Assembly (NCBI RefSeq): GCF_024666525.1
Contig: NZ_CP088294.1
Span: forward strand, 806,001-870,000
Reading direction: 5' to 3'
Source of the DNA: Pseudomonas sp. J452
GTDB taxonomy: Bacteria > Pseudomonadota > Gammaproteobacteria > Pseudomonadales > Pseudomonadaceae
Length of the DNA: 64,000 nt
A program made the translations under genes and the position numbers. Shown here piece by piece: positions 56,361 to 64,000 of the stretch (position 1 is its first letter; each line of letters starts with the position of its first letter). The notes under the pieces were generated by a model. That model saw only the letters and a program-made list of their open reading frames with translations, made no database searches and had not been told where the DNA came from.

Positions 56361-56400
56361 CGGGCCCGCAGATCGGCGCGGGGGCACGATTCACGGGGGG

Positions 56401-56416
56401 CGTATGCTAGCATACG
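56401..56416. promoter_or_regulatory. Perfect palindrome between serA and the D-2-hydroxyglutarate dehydrogenase gene
   Basis: CGTATGCTAGCATACG is a perfect 16-bp palindrome, extended by GGGG/CCCC flanks with one unmatched base. It contains TATGCT on both strands, which could also serve as -10 boxes for divergent transcription. It is a plausible binding site for a dimeric regulator of this gene pair. Confidence 0.5.
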
Positions 56417-56490
56417 AGCCCCGCGAAACACCCACCCCTGGCCGATGAAGCGTGCTCAGGGTGACCATGAATTGTTTGAGAGTTCCCCAG

Positions 56491-57885
56491 ATGACCAATC
56501 CTGCCCTGATTGAAGCGCTGAAGACCCTGGTCGAGCCCGGCAAGGTGCTTACCGACGCCGACTCCCTCAATGCCTACGGCAAGGACTGGACCAAACATTT
56601 CGCCCCGGCACCCAGCGCCATCGTGTTCCCCAAGACCACCGAGCAGGTGCAGGCCATCGTCCGCTGGGCCAACGAGCACAAGGTCGCCCTGGTCCCGTCG
56701 GGCGGCCGCACCGGCCTGTCCGCTGCCGCCGTAGCGGCCAATGGCGAAGTGGTAGTGGCCTTCGACTACATGAACCAGATCGTCGATTTCAACGAATTCG
56801 ACCGCACCGTGGTCTGCCAGCCGGGCGTGGTGACCAAGCAACTGCAGCTGTTCGCCGAGGACAAGGGCCTGTACTACCCGGTGGACTTCGCCTCCGCCGG
56901 TTCCAGCCAACTTGGCGGCAATATCGGCACCAATGCCGGCGGGATCAAGGTCATTCGCTACGGCATGACCCGCAACTGGGTGGCCGGCCTGAAAGTCGTC
57001 ACCGGCACCGGCGAACTGCTCGAGCTGAACCGCGACCTGATCAAGAACGCCACCGGCTACGACATGCGCCAGCTGTTTATCGGCGCCGAGGGTACGCTCG
57101 GATTTGTCGTCGAAGCCACCATGCGCCTGGAACGCGCGCCGAAGAACCTCACCGCGATGGTCCTCGGCACCCCGGACTTCGACTCGATCATGCCGGTGCT
57201 GCACGCCTTCCAGAACAAGCTCGACCTGACCGCCTTCGAATTCTTCTCGGACAAGGCCCTGGCCAAGATCATGGCCCGCGGTGACGTGCCGCCGGCGTTC
57301 GACACCGATTGCCCGTTCTATGCCCTGCTGGAATTCGAAGCCAGCACCGAGGAAGTCGCCGAGCAGGCCCTGGCCACCTTCGAGCATTGCGTCGAGCAGG
57401 GTTGGGTGCTGGACGGCGTGATGAGCCAGAGCGAGCAGCAGCTGCAGAACCTGTGGAAGCTGCGCGAGTACATCTCCGAGACCATCAGCCACTGGACGCC
57501 GTACAAGAACGACATCTCGGTCACCGTCGGCAAAGTCCCGGCCTTCCTCCACGATATCGACCGTATCGTCGGGGAAAACTACCCGGACTTCGAAGTGATC
57601 TGGTTCGGCCATATCGGCGACGGCAACCTGCACCTGAACATCCTCAAGCCGGAGAGCCTGTCCAAGGACGAGTTCTTCGCCAAGTGCGCCATCGTCAACA
57701 AGTGGGTATTCGAGACCGTGCAGAAGTACAACGGCTCGATCAGCGCCGAACACGGCGTCGGCATGACCAAGCGCGACTACCTGCACTACAGCCGTTCGGA
57801 AGCCGAGATCGGCTACATGAAGGCGATCAAGGCGGTGTTTGATCCGAACGGGATCATGAACCCCGGCAAAATCTTCCCCGTCTGA
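56491..57885 (+). CDS. FAD-binding oxidoreductase, D-2-hydroxyglutarate dehydrogenase type
   Basis: A 464-residue flavoprotein with an N-terminal FAD_binding_4 domain (VPSGGRTGLSAAAVAANGEVVVAFDYMN; SSQLGGNIGTNAGGIKVIRYG) and a C-terminal FAD-oxidase domain ending GHIGDGNLHLNI and EHGVGMTKRDYL. D-2-hydroxyglutarate dehydrogenase encoded beside serA was shown in Pseudomonas to remove the D-2-hydroxyglutarate made by SerA, and that linkage is seen here. D-lactate dehydrogenase activity is the alternative. The ATG at 56491 gives the usual length. Confidence 0.9.
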   Translation: MTNPALIEALKTLVEPGKVLTDADSLNAYGKDWTKHFAPAPSAIVFPKTTEQVQAIVRWANEHKVALVPSGGRTGLSAAAVAANGEVVVAFDYMNQIVDFNEFDRTVVCQPGVVTKQLQLFAEDKGLYYPVDFASAGSSQLGGNIGTNAGGIKVIRYGMTRNWVAGLKVVTGTGELLELNRDLIKNATGYDMRQLFIGAEGTLGFVVEATMRLERAPKNLTAMVLGTPDFDSIMPVLHAFQNKLDLTAFEFFSDKALAKIMARGDVPPAFDTDCPFYALLEFEASTEEVAEQALATFEHCVEQGWVLDGVMSQSEQQLQNLWKLREYISETISHWTPYKNDISVTVGKVPAFLHDIDRIVGENYPDFEVIWFGHIGDGNLHLNILKPESLSKDEFFAKCAIVNKWVFETVQKYNGSISAEHGVGMTKRDYLHYSRSEAEIGYMKAIKAVFDPNGIMNPGKIFPV

Positions 57886-57887
57886 AG

Positions 57888-58007
57888 CTACTGCGGGCTA
57901 CGCGCGCCATGCTGCGTTGGCGAAGCCGGGAAAAATGCTCATTGGCACTAGCCAACTCCGCTTTTTCCCGACTCCGCCGCCTTGCCTGACCTTCGCTCGT
58001 GACGCTT
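57888..58007 (+). repeat. Structured intergenic repeat, copy 2 (upstream of the FAH-family gene)
   Basis: The core AATGCTCATTGGCACTAG followed by CCAACTCCGC has TTGGC pairing with GCCAA over ACTA, inside an outer stem CGGGAAAAA/TTTTTCCCG. It then reads CGCCTTGCCTGACCTTCGC. It ends 28 bases before the start at 58036. Confidence 0.75.
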
Positions 58008-58035
58008 CATAAGCATTTGATTCGGAGAAAAGCGG

Positions 58036-58701
58036 ATGAGCTACCAGCACCAGTACACCGATGGCACGCCGATCCACTTCCCGCTGGGCAAGGTGGTCTG
58101 CGTCGGGCGCAACTACGCCGAGCATGCTGCCGAGCTGAACAACCCGATCCCGAGCGAGCCGCTGCTGTTCATCAAGCCGGGCAGCTGCACGGTGGCGCTG
58201 AACGACAGCTTCGCCATTCCGCAGGATCGCGGCGTGGTGCACTACGAGGCGGAAATCGCCGTGCTGATCGGCAAGCCGCTGTCGAAGAAACCCTCGGTAG
58301 AAGAAGTGCGCGACGCCATTTCCGGCTTCGCCCCGGCACTGGACCTGACCCTGCGCGACGTGCAGGCCAAGCTCAAGGAAAAGGGCCTGCCGTGGGAGCT
58401 GGCCAAGTCCTTCGACGGCGCCTATGTGCTGGCGCCGTTCGTTGCCGGTGACGCCTACCCGGATCTAGCCGATATCGGCATCCGCCTGTCGATCAATGGC
58501 GAGCTGCGCCAGGACGGCAACAGCAGCGCCATGCTCAACCCGATCATCGGCCTGATCCAGCACATCGCCGGGCATTTCAGCCTGCAGCCGGGTGACGTGA
58601 TCTCCACTGGCACCCCCGCCGGCGTCGGCCCGTTGGCCAGCGGCAACCAGCTGGAAATAGCCCTGGGTGGGCACGCCGCCTTCAGTACGCGGGTACTCTG
58701 A
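58036..58701 (+). CDS. Fumarylacetoacetate hydrolase family protein
   Basis: A 221-residue FAH-superfamily enzyme of the short (FAHD1/YcgM) type. Motifs: VVCVGRNYAEHAAELNNPIP, the metal-binding Glu in VHYEAEIAVLIGKPL, and QPGDVISTGTPAGVGPL. Members act as oxaloacetate decarboxylases or acylpyruvate hydrolases; which one applies cannot be told here. CGGAGAAAAG lies before the ATG. Confidence 0.92.
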   Translation: MSYQHQYTDGTPIHFPLGKVVCVGRNYAEHAAELNNPIPSEPLLFIKPGSCTVALNDSFAIPQDRGVVHYEAEIAVLIGKPLSKKPSVEEVRDAISGFAPALDLTLRDVQAKLKEKGLPWELAKSFDGAYVLAPFVAGDAYPDLADIGIRLSINGELRQDGNSSAMLNPIIGLIQHIAGHFSLQPGDVISTGTPAGVGPLASGNQLEIALGGHAAFSTRVL

Positions 58702-58827
58702 AACCACGCACCGGTCTTGCCGGTGCAGCCAGGTGTAGGCGTACTGGCACGACTTTCACCTGCGCTTCACAGAACTTTCATCGCCACCGCGTAGTCTCAG
58801 GGGCTCGATCCAGTCGAGCAGCCCCCG

Positions 58828-59754
58828 ATGCAGTCCCTCGCCCTTCCCCGCCGCCCCTGGCTGTCACTGGCCCTGGCCGGCAGCCTGGCCGCCACCGTTG
58901 CCGCCATCAATTTCCTGCACTGGGATGACCGCACCCTGCTCTGGCTCAAGGAGCACAACCTGCCCAGCGCCGAGCGCGCCGCCAGCATCTGGCTGCCCGG
59001 CTACCGCGCCACCCTGCAGGGCAAGGCACTGGCCGGCCTGGAAGCCGGAGAAACCTCGGACCTGGCCTACAACCCGGTCACCGGCACCCTGTTCACCGTT
59101 ACCGGCAAGCAACCTACCCTGGTGGAGATCAGCCGCGAGGGCGAGGTGCTGCGACGCATCACCCTGAAGGGTTTTGCCAACCCAGAAGGCGTGGCAGTGC
59201 TGGAAAACGGCAACGTCGCGGTGATCGACGAGCGCCGGCGCAACCTGTCGATCTTCGAACTGAACCCGCTGACCCGCGAACTCGACCTGGCCGACGGCAA
59301 GCCGTTCGACCTCGGCTACCCGGACGCCGGCAACAAGGGCTTCGAAGGGATCGCCTGGGACCCGACCCAGCAGCGCCTGCTGCTGGGCAAGGAGCGCAAC
59401 CCGATTGCCATGTTCAGCCTGGCCAGCAACGGCAAGCAGCTGCTGTCCTCGGTCCTGCAACTACTGCCCGACCATGGCCTGGACATGCGCAACCTTTCGG
59501 CCCTTAGCGTCGACCCGCAGACCGGGCACATCCTGGCGCTGTCGGCGCAGTCCAACCTGTTGCTGGAGCTGGACGAGCACGGCCAGGCACTCAGCTTCAT
59601 CAGCCTGCTGGGCGGTATGAACGGCCTGGACCAGCGCATCCCGCGCGCCGAAGGGGTAGCCATGGACCAGGACGGCACCATCTATATGGTCAGTGAGCCG
59701 AACCTGTTCTATGTGTTCAACAAGGATGGCCAAGCCAAGGCCGACAAGGGCTAA
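58828..59754 (+). CDS. SdiA-regulated-domain beta-propeller protein
   Basis: A 308-residue protein with an N-terminal membrane helix (LSLALAGSLAATVAAINFL) and a periplasmic SdiA-regulated (PF06977-type) domain of propeller-like repeats: DLAYNPVTGTLFTVTGKQPT, LVEISREGEVLRRI, then NPEGVAVLENGNVAVIDERR. The recurring pattern of x-LVEI-x-G suits an NHL/YjiK propeller. The substrate or partner is unknown. It is a single gene followed by a perfect palindrome. Confidence 0.88.
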   Translation: MQSLALPRRPWLSLALAGSLAATVAAINFLHWDDRTLLWLKEHNLPSAERAASIWLPGYRATLQGKALAGLEAGETSDLAYNPVTGTLFTVTGKQPTLVEISREGEVLRRITLKGFANPEGVAVLENGNVAVIDERRRNLSIFELNPLTRELDLADGKPFDLGYPDAGNKGFEGIAWDPTQQRLLLGKERNPIAMFSLASNGKQLLSSVLQLLPDHGLDMRNLSALSVDPQTGHILALSAQSNLLLELDEHGQALSFISLLGGMNGLDQRIPRAEGVAMDQDGTIYMVSEPNLFYVFNKDGQAKADKG

Positions 59755-59776
59755 GCCACGCCGCGCTGCCGGATTA

Positions 59777-59820
59777 GCCGTAGGGCGGGTGAAACCCGCG
59801 GGTTTCACCCGCCCTACGGC
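59777..59820. repeat. Perfect 44-bp REP palindrome
   Basis: GCCGTAGGGCGGGTGAAACC continues to CG at the centre, and the second half is its exact complement, ending at 59820. It lies between two convergent genes and could end transcription from both. A degenerate relative is at 6266-6319. Confidence 0.9.
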
Positions 59821-59846
59821 GTGACCTCAACGGGTCACTGGGTCGG

Positions 59847-60884
<1,038 letters not shown>

Positions 60885-60932
60885 AAGAGGCTCCCCGGAC
60901 TCGCAAGGGTCCGTTCTGTGGTGGGGATTTCG

Positions 60933-61050
60933 AGAGCGTCGCGAGCGCAGCTCAGGCAAGGCGGCGGGGGCGGGGAAAAGCGCAGTTGGCAACTGCCAAT
61001 GAGCACTTTTCCCGTCACCGCCAACGCCGCATGAGCCAGCGCAGCAGCTA
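60933..61050 (-). repeat. Structured intergenic repeat, copy 3 (upstream of aphB)
   Basis: Read on the minus strand it has AGTGCTCATTGGCAGTTG followed by CCAACTGCGC, with TTGGC pairing with GCCAA over AGTT and an outer CGGGAAAAG/CTTTTCCCCG stem. It then reads GCCGCCTTGCCTGAGCTGCG. It ends 48 bases before the aphB start, in the same orientation as that gene. Confidence 0.7.
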
Positions 61051-61055
61051 TCGGC

Positions 61056-62099
61056 TTACTTCTTCAGCTTGGTCCACACCTTGCTGCGCAGGCTCAGCGC
61101 CTTCGGCGAGCAGAGCTGGAAGGAGCGTAGGCGGTCGAGCTTGTCGGCCGGGGTATTGATCGCCGGATCATCGAACAGCGCCTTGTCCATGAACTTCTCG
61201 GCGCCGGCCACGGCGTTGTTGTACTTGGCGAAGTTGGAGGCGGCGGCGATGTTCTCTGGCTGCATCATCCAGTTGATGAACACATGGGCCTCGGCGACGT
61301 TGGTGGCGCCCTTGGGAATCACGAAATTGTCGATGAAGGTGGCGATGCCTTCCTTCGGGTAGACGTAGGTCAGGCTGGCGCGCTGCTCCTTGGCGCGGTG
61401 GAAGGCACCGTTCCATTGCTGGTGCATGGCCACTTCGCCGGCGGCCATGCGCTCGATGGTGCCATCGCTGTTGTACATGGCCAGCATGGGTTTCTGCTTG
61501 AGCAGCAGCTCCATCACCTTCTTCACGTCTTCGGGGTTCTCGGTGCAGCGGTCGACGCCCAGGTAGAAGGCCGCCGGCGGAAACAGGTCGTCCATCGAGT
61601 TGAGCGCCACCACTTTGCCCTTCAGCTCGGCCGGCGGCTCGAAGAACGGCCCCCAGCTTTCGTCGAGCTTGCCGCCCGGCACCTGGGCGCTGTCGTAGCT
61701 GTAGCCGGTGGTGCCCCACAGGTACGGCACGCTGTAGTCATGGGCCGGGTCGAAGTCGAGCTTCTGGAAGGTCGGCGCCAGGTTCGCCAGGTTGGGCAGC
61801 TTGCTCTTGTCGAACTTCTGCAGCAGGTCTTCCTGCACCATGATCTGGATGAAGCTGTCCGACGGCACCACCACGTCGTAGTTGCCACCGCCGGCCTTGA
61901 GCTTGGCCAGCAGGGTTTCGTTGGAGTCGTAGGCGTCGAGAGTGGCCTTGATGCCGGTGTCGGCCTCGAACTTCTTCAGCAGCTCCGGCGGGTAGTAGTC
62001 CGACCAGTTGGCGAAGTTCAGCGTGCCGGCGGCCTGGGCGGCGCCGGACAGGCCCATGGCGAACACAACGGAAAGCGCGAGCGGGGTGCGACGGATCAT
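61056..62099 (-). CDS. Polyamine ABC transporter substrate-binding protein (PotF/SpuD-like)
   Basis: A 347-residue periplasmic binding protein with a signal peptide (cleavage near AQA-AG, residue 24). The family marks are LNFANWSDYYPPELLKKFE, YDVVVPSDSFIQIMVQ, and VPYLWGTTGYSYD; the conserved acidic and aromatic residues bind the polyamine. The start at 62099 follows AAGGAGC. It lies downstream of the two permease genes and upstream of the deacetylase, which suggests an acetylated or free diamine as ligand. Confidence 0.92.
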   Translation of the reverse strand: MIRRTPLALSVVFAMGLSGAAQAAGTLNFANWSDYYPPELLKKFEADTGIKATLDAYDSNETLLAKLKAGGGNYDVVVPSDSFIQIMVQEDLLQKFDKSKLPNLANLAPTFQKLDFDPAHDYSVPYLWGTTGYSYDSAQVPGGKLDESWGPFFEPPAELKGKVVALNSMDDLFPPAAFYLGVDRCTENPEDVKKVMELLLKQKPMLAMYNSDGTIERMAAGEVAMHQQWNGAFHRAKEQRASLTYVYPKEGIATFIDNFVIPKGATNVAEAHVFINWMMQPENIAAASNFAKYNNAVAGAEKFMDKALFDDPAINTPADKLDRLRSFQLCSPKALSLRSKVWTKLKK

Positions 62100-62128
62100 T
62101 CTTGTTGCTCCTTGCGACAGTTGTGGGC

Positions 62129-62917
62129 TCAGCGCTTGCGCTGGCCGATGTAGTACGACAGTGCGACGAAAAGAATGGAAAGCACGAGCATGATCGAAGA
62201 AATCGCATTGATCTTCGGCGATATGCCCATGCGAATGGAGCTGAAGATGTACACCGGCAGGGTGGTCGAGCCGGCCCCGGCGACGAAGTAGGTGATGACG
62301 AAGTCGTCCATCGAAATGATGAAGGCCAGCATCGCCCCGGAGAGGATGCCCGGCAGCAGCAGCGGGAAGCTGACCCGCCAGAACACCCGCCACGGCGAGG
62401 CGTACAGGTCGGCGGCAGCCTCCAGCAGCTGCGGATTCATGCCCTGCAGGCGAGCGCGGATCGGCAGATAGGCGAACGGCGTGCAGAACACCACATGGGC
62501 GATGAGGATGGTCAGCAGTGACAGCTTGAGGCCGATAAAGGCGAAGAACATCAGGATCGCCACGGCACAGACGATATCCGGCACCAGCAACGGCAGGCCG
62601 AGTACCCCATGGATCACGCCCTGGCCGCGAAAGCGCCGGCCGTGCATGCCCAGCGCCGCCAGGGTCGCCAGGCTGGTGGAGATCAGCGTGGCGCAGGTCG
62701 CGACGATCAGCGAGTTCTTCGCCGCGCGGAGGATTTCCGCATCCGCCGCCACCACGCCGTACCACTTCAGGCTGAAACCCTGCCACAGGGTGGCCGACTG
62801 ACCGGCGTTGAAGCTCAGCAGCACCAGCACGATGATCGGGATATACAGGAAGGCGAAGAACACCCAGGCGGCCGGCCGCACACCGCTGAAGCGCCACAGC
62901 GGACCCTGCAGGTTCAT
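62129..62917 (-). CDS. Polyamine ABC transporter permease (PotI-like)
   Basis: A 262-residue inner-membrane permease with six helices. The coupling-helix EAA motif is LLEAAADLYASPWRVFWRVSFPLLLP. PotI type is chosen because it is the second permease, next to the binding protein. Its start overlaps the stop of the first permease gene by four bases. Confidence 0.93.
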   Translation of the reverse strand: MNLQGPLWRFSGVRPAAWVFFAFLYIPIIVLVLLSFNAGQSATLWQGFSLKWYGVVAADAEILRAAKNSLIVATCATLISTSLATLAALGMHGRRFRGQGVIHGVLGLPLLVPDIVCAVAILMFFAFIGLKLSLLTILIAHVVFCTPFAYLPIRARLQGMNPQLLEAAADLYASPWRVFWRVSFPLLLPGILSGAMLAFIISMDDFVITYFVAGAGSTTLPVYIFSSIRMGISPKINAISSIMLVLSILFVALSYYIGQRKR

Positions 62918-63822
62918 GCGCGCACCTCCCCGCCACGCTGGCGCAAGCCGTTGAACAGCAGGGCCAGCAGCACCAGGCTGAACAGGGCGAAGGCCAGCGC
63001 CGAACCCAGCGGCCAGTTGTGTCCGGATCCGAACTGCAGCTGGATCAGGTTGCCGATCATCAGCGCCTTACCGCCACCGAGCAGCTCGGGAATGATGTAG
63101 TTGCCCAGCGCCGGGATGAACACCAGGGTGGCGCCGGCCAGCATGCCCGGCAGGGCCAGCGGCAGGATCACCCGCCTGAGCGCCTGCCAACGGTTGGCAC
63201 CCAGGTCGAAGGCGGCTTCCACCAGGCGCCAGTCGAGCTTCTCCAGGCTGGTGTAGATCGGCAGCACCATGAACGGCAGGAAGGTGTAGAGCAGGCCGAT
63301 CATCACCGCCACATCGCTGTACAGCAGGCTGACCGTGCCTTCCGGGATACCGAAGAAACCGAGCAGGCCATCCACCAGGCCGCCGTTGCGCAGCAGCAGG
63401 ATCCAGGCGTAGACGCGCACCAGCAGGTTGGTCCAGAACGGCACGGTGACCAGGAACAGCAGCAGGTTGCGCTTCTTCTCGCTCTGCAGCGCCAGGTACA
63501 ACGCGGTGGGAAAACCGATCAGCAGGCAACCCAGGGTGGTGGTCACGGCCAGCCAGAAGGAGCGCTGGAAGATGCCCAGGTAATCGGTGTTGAACACCAG
63601 GCTGTCGTCGAAGTCGCGCTCGTAGAGGAAGTTGACGTAGGCGTCGACCGAATACTGCCCCCACTTCACCCCGCCGTAGTCGCCGGACTGCAGGAACGAC
63701 ACCAGCAGCATGATCGCCAGCGGCGCGACCAGGAACACCGCCAGCACCAGCATGCTCGGGCTGATCAGCCCCAACCGACGCAGCAGTTGGCGGCGATCAG
63801 CCAGTTCGCGCGGGGTACTCAT
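62914..63822 (-). CDS. Polyamine ABC transporter permease (PotH-like)
   Basis: A 302-residue inner-membrane permease. It begins with a cytoplasmic stretch, then LISPSMLVLAVFLVAPLAIM, a large first periplasmic loop (YVNFLYERDFDDS), and five further helices. The EAA motif is LVEAAFDLGANRWQALRRVI. The start overlaps the stop of the ATPase gene upstream by four bases. Confidence 0.93.
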   Translation of the reverse strand: MSTPRELADRRQLLRRLGLISPSMLVLAVFLVAPLAIMLLVSFLQSGDYGGVKWGQYSVDAYVNFLYERDFDDSLVFNTDYLGIFQRSFWLAVTTTLGCLLIGFPTALYLALQSEKKRNLLLFLVTVPFWTNLLVRVYAWILLLRNGGLVDGLLGFFGIPEGTVSLLYSDVAVMIGLLYTFLPFMVLPIYTSLEKLDWRLVEAAFDLGANRWQALRRVILPLALPGMLAGATLVFIPALGNYIIPELLGGGKALMIGNLIQLQFGSGHNWPLGSALAFALFSLVLLALLFNGLRQRGGEVRA

Positions 63823-64000
63823 TCGACCAGCACCCGCACCGCGGCGGCCGGCACATCAAGGCGCACCTGGGCGCCACGCGCCAGGCTCTGCAGGGCCCCG
63901 CCGCGGTTCTGCTGGCGCACGCGGAAGCCTGACTGGCCGGCGACCTTGAGCAGGTACAGGGTGTCGGTGCCGATATACACCACCTCCTCCACCTCGGCGG
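63819..64000 (-). CDS. Polyamine ABC transporter ATP-binding protein (PotA/PotG-like), C-terminal end
   Basis: Only the last 59 or so codons are in the window. They read VEEVVYIGTDTLYLLKV, then GFRVRQQNRGG and RLDVPAAAVRVLVE before a TGA at 63819-63821, a typical TOBE_2 regulatory domain of PotA/PotG-type ATPases. The nucleotide-binding domain lies beyond 64000. It overlaps the first permease gene by four bases. Confidence 0.88.
   Translation of the reverse strand, partial: AEVEEVVYIGTDTLYLLKVAGQSGFRVRQQNRGGALQSLARGAQVRLDVPAAAVRVLVE

Noticed and set aside
54615..56513. A 632-codon plus-strand frame spanning DUF4399 and the antisense of serA
   Set aside because: It crosses a strong bidirectional terminator and two real genes in other frames, with no motif of its own.

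Overview
The window is a G+C-rich chromosomal segment of a Pseudomonas, most likely from the P. aeruginosa / P. alcaligenes / P. mendocina side of the genus. The call rests on the estA-DUF3999-DUF2339 block, the thiG/thiS-mtgA-rpoH-ftsXEY run, and a long stretch of genes in the order I remember for P. aeruginosa PAO1 (roughly PA0381 down to PA0341, then the serA / acetylpolyamine block). Almost everything is chromosomal housekeeping DNA. I see no tRNA, rRNA, CRISPR array, prophage or integron.

Layout. 1-6.1 kb: the 5' part of the autotransporter esterase gene estA (cut by the window edge) and a translationally coupled DUF2339/DUF3999 membrane-protein pair. 6.1-7.7 kb: two REP palindromes and a decayed IS110/IS1111-type insertion sequence, at what looks like a synteny breakpoint. 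7.8-21.2 kb: a DUF1329 gene, trmB, thiG-thiS, DUF423, mtgA, a frameshifted lysoplasmalogenase gene, rpoH, ftsX-ftsE-ftsY, a pair of M16 peptidase-family genes, rsmD and a small membrane protein. 22.3-25.4 kb: a compact sugar-nucleotide module (UDP-glucuronate decarboxylase, glycosyltransferase, UDP-glucose dehydrogenase), partly A+T-rich and probably acquired. 25.4-30.3 kb: a TetR regulator divergent from an aldehyde dehydrogenase / Tat lipoprotein / GMC oxidoreductase / membrane-protein operon. 30.3-41.3 kb: coaD, ferredoxin, gamma-glutamyltransferase, acyltransferase, mutM, HDOD protein, rlmI, ilvD, phosphodiesterase, YitT, folA. 41.3-52.2 kb: diguanylate cyclase, DUF2868/DUF3482 pair, thyA-lgt, TauE/SafE exporter, NRDE protein, chemoreceptor, thioredoxin-like protein, alpha/beta hydrolase. 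52.2-64 kb: a DUF2059-like protein, a MITE-like element, a 2OG-Fe(II) oxygenase, DUF523 and DUF4399 proteins, serA divergent from a D-2-hydroxyglutarate dehydrogenase-type gene, a FAH-family hydrolase, an SdiA-regulated protein, and an acetylpolyamine amidohydrolase behind a polyamine ABC transporter that runs off the right edge.

Genes that work together: ftsY-ftsE-ftsX form one overlapping operon. Ugd plus the decarboxylase would convert UDP-glucose to UDP-xylose beside a glycosyltransferase. SerA can make D-2-hydroxyglutarate, which the divergent flavoprotein would recycle. The polyamine importer feeds the deacetylase encoded behind it.

The least ordinary content is between the genes: (i) an IS1111-like fossil next to a REP, with a long non-coding end where a guide RNA would be expected; (ii) a 264-bp element with 20-bp terminal inverted repeats and TA flanks; (iii) three copies of a structured repeat with covarying stems, each just upstream of a start codon; (iv) a promoter whose -35/-10 spacer is a palindrome, between tetR and the aldehyde dehydrogenase gene; and (v) a 16-bp perfect palindrome between serA and its divergent neighbour.
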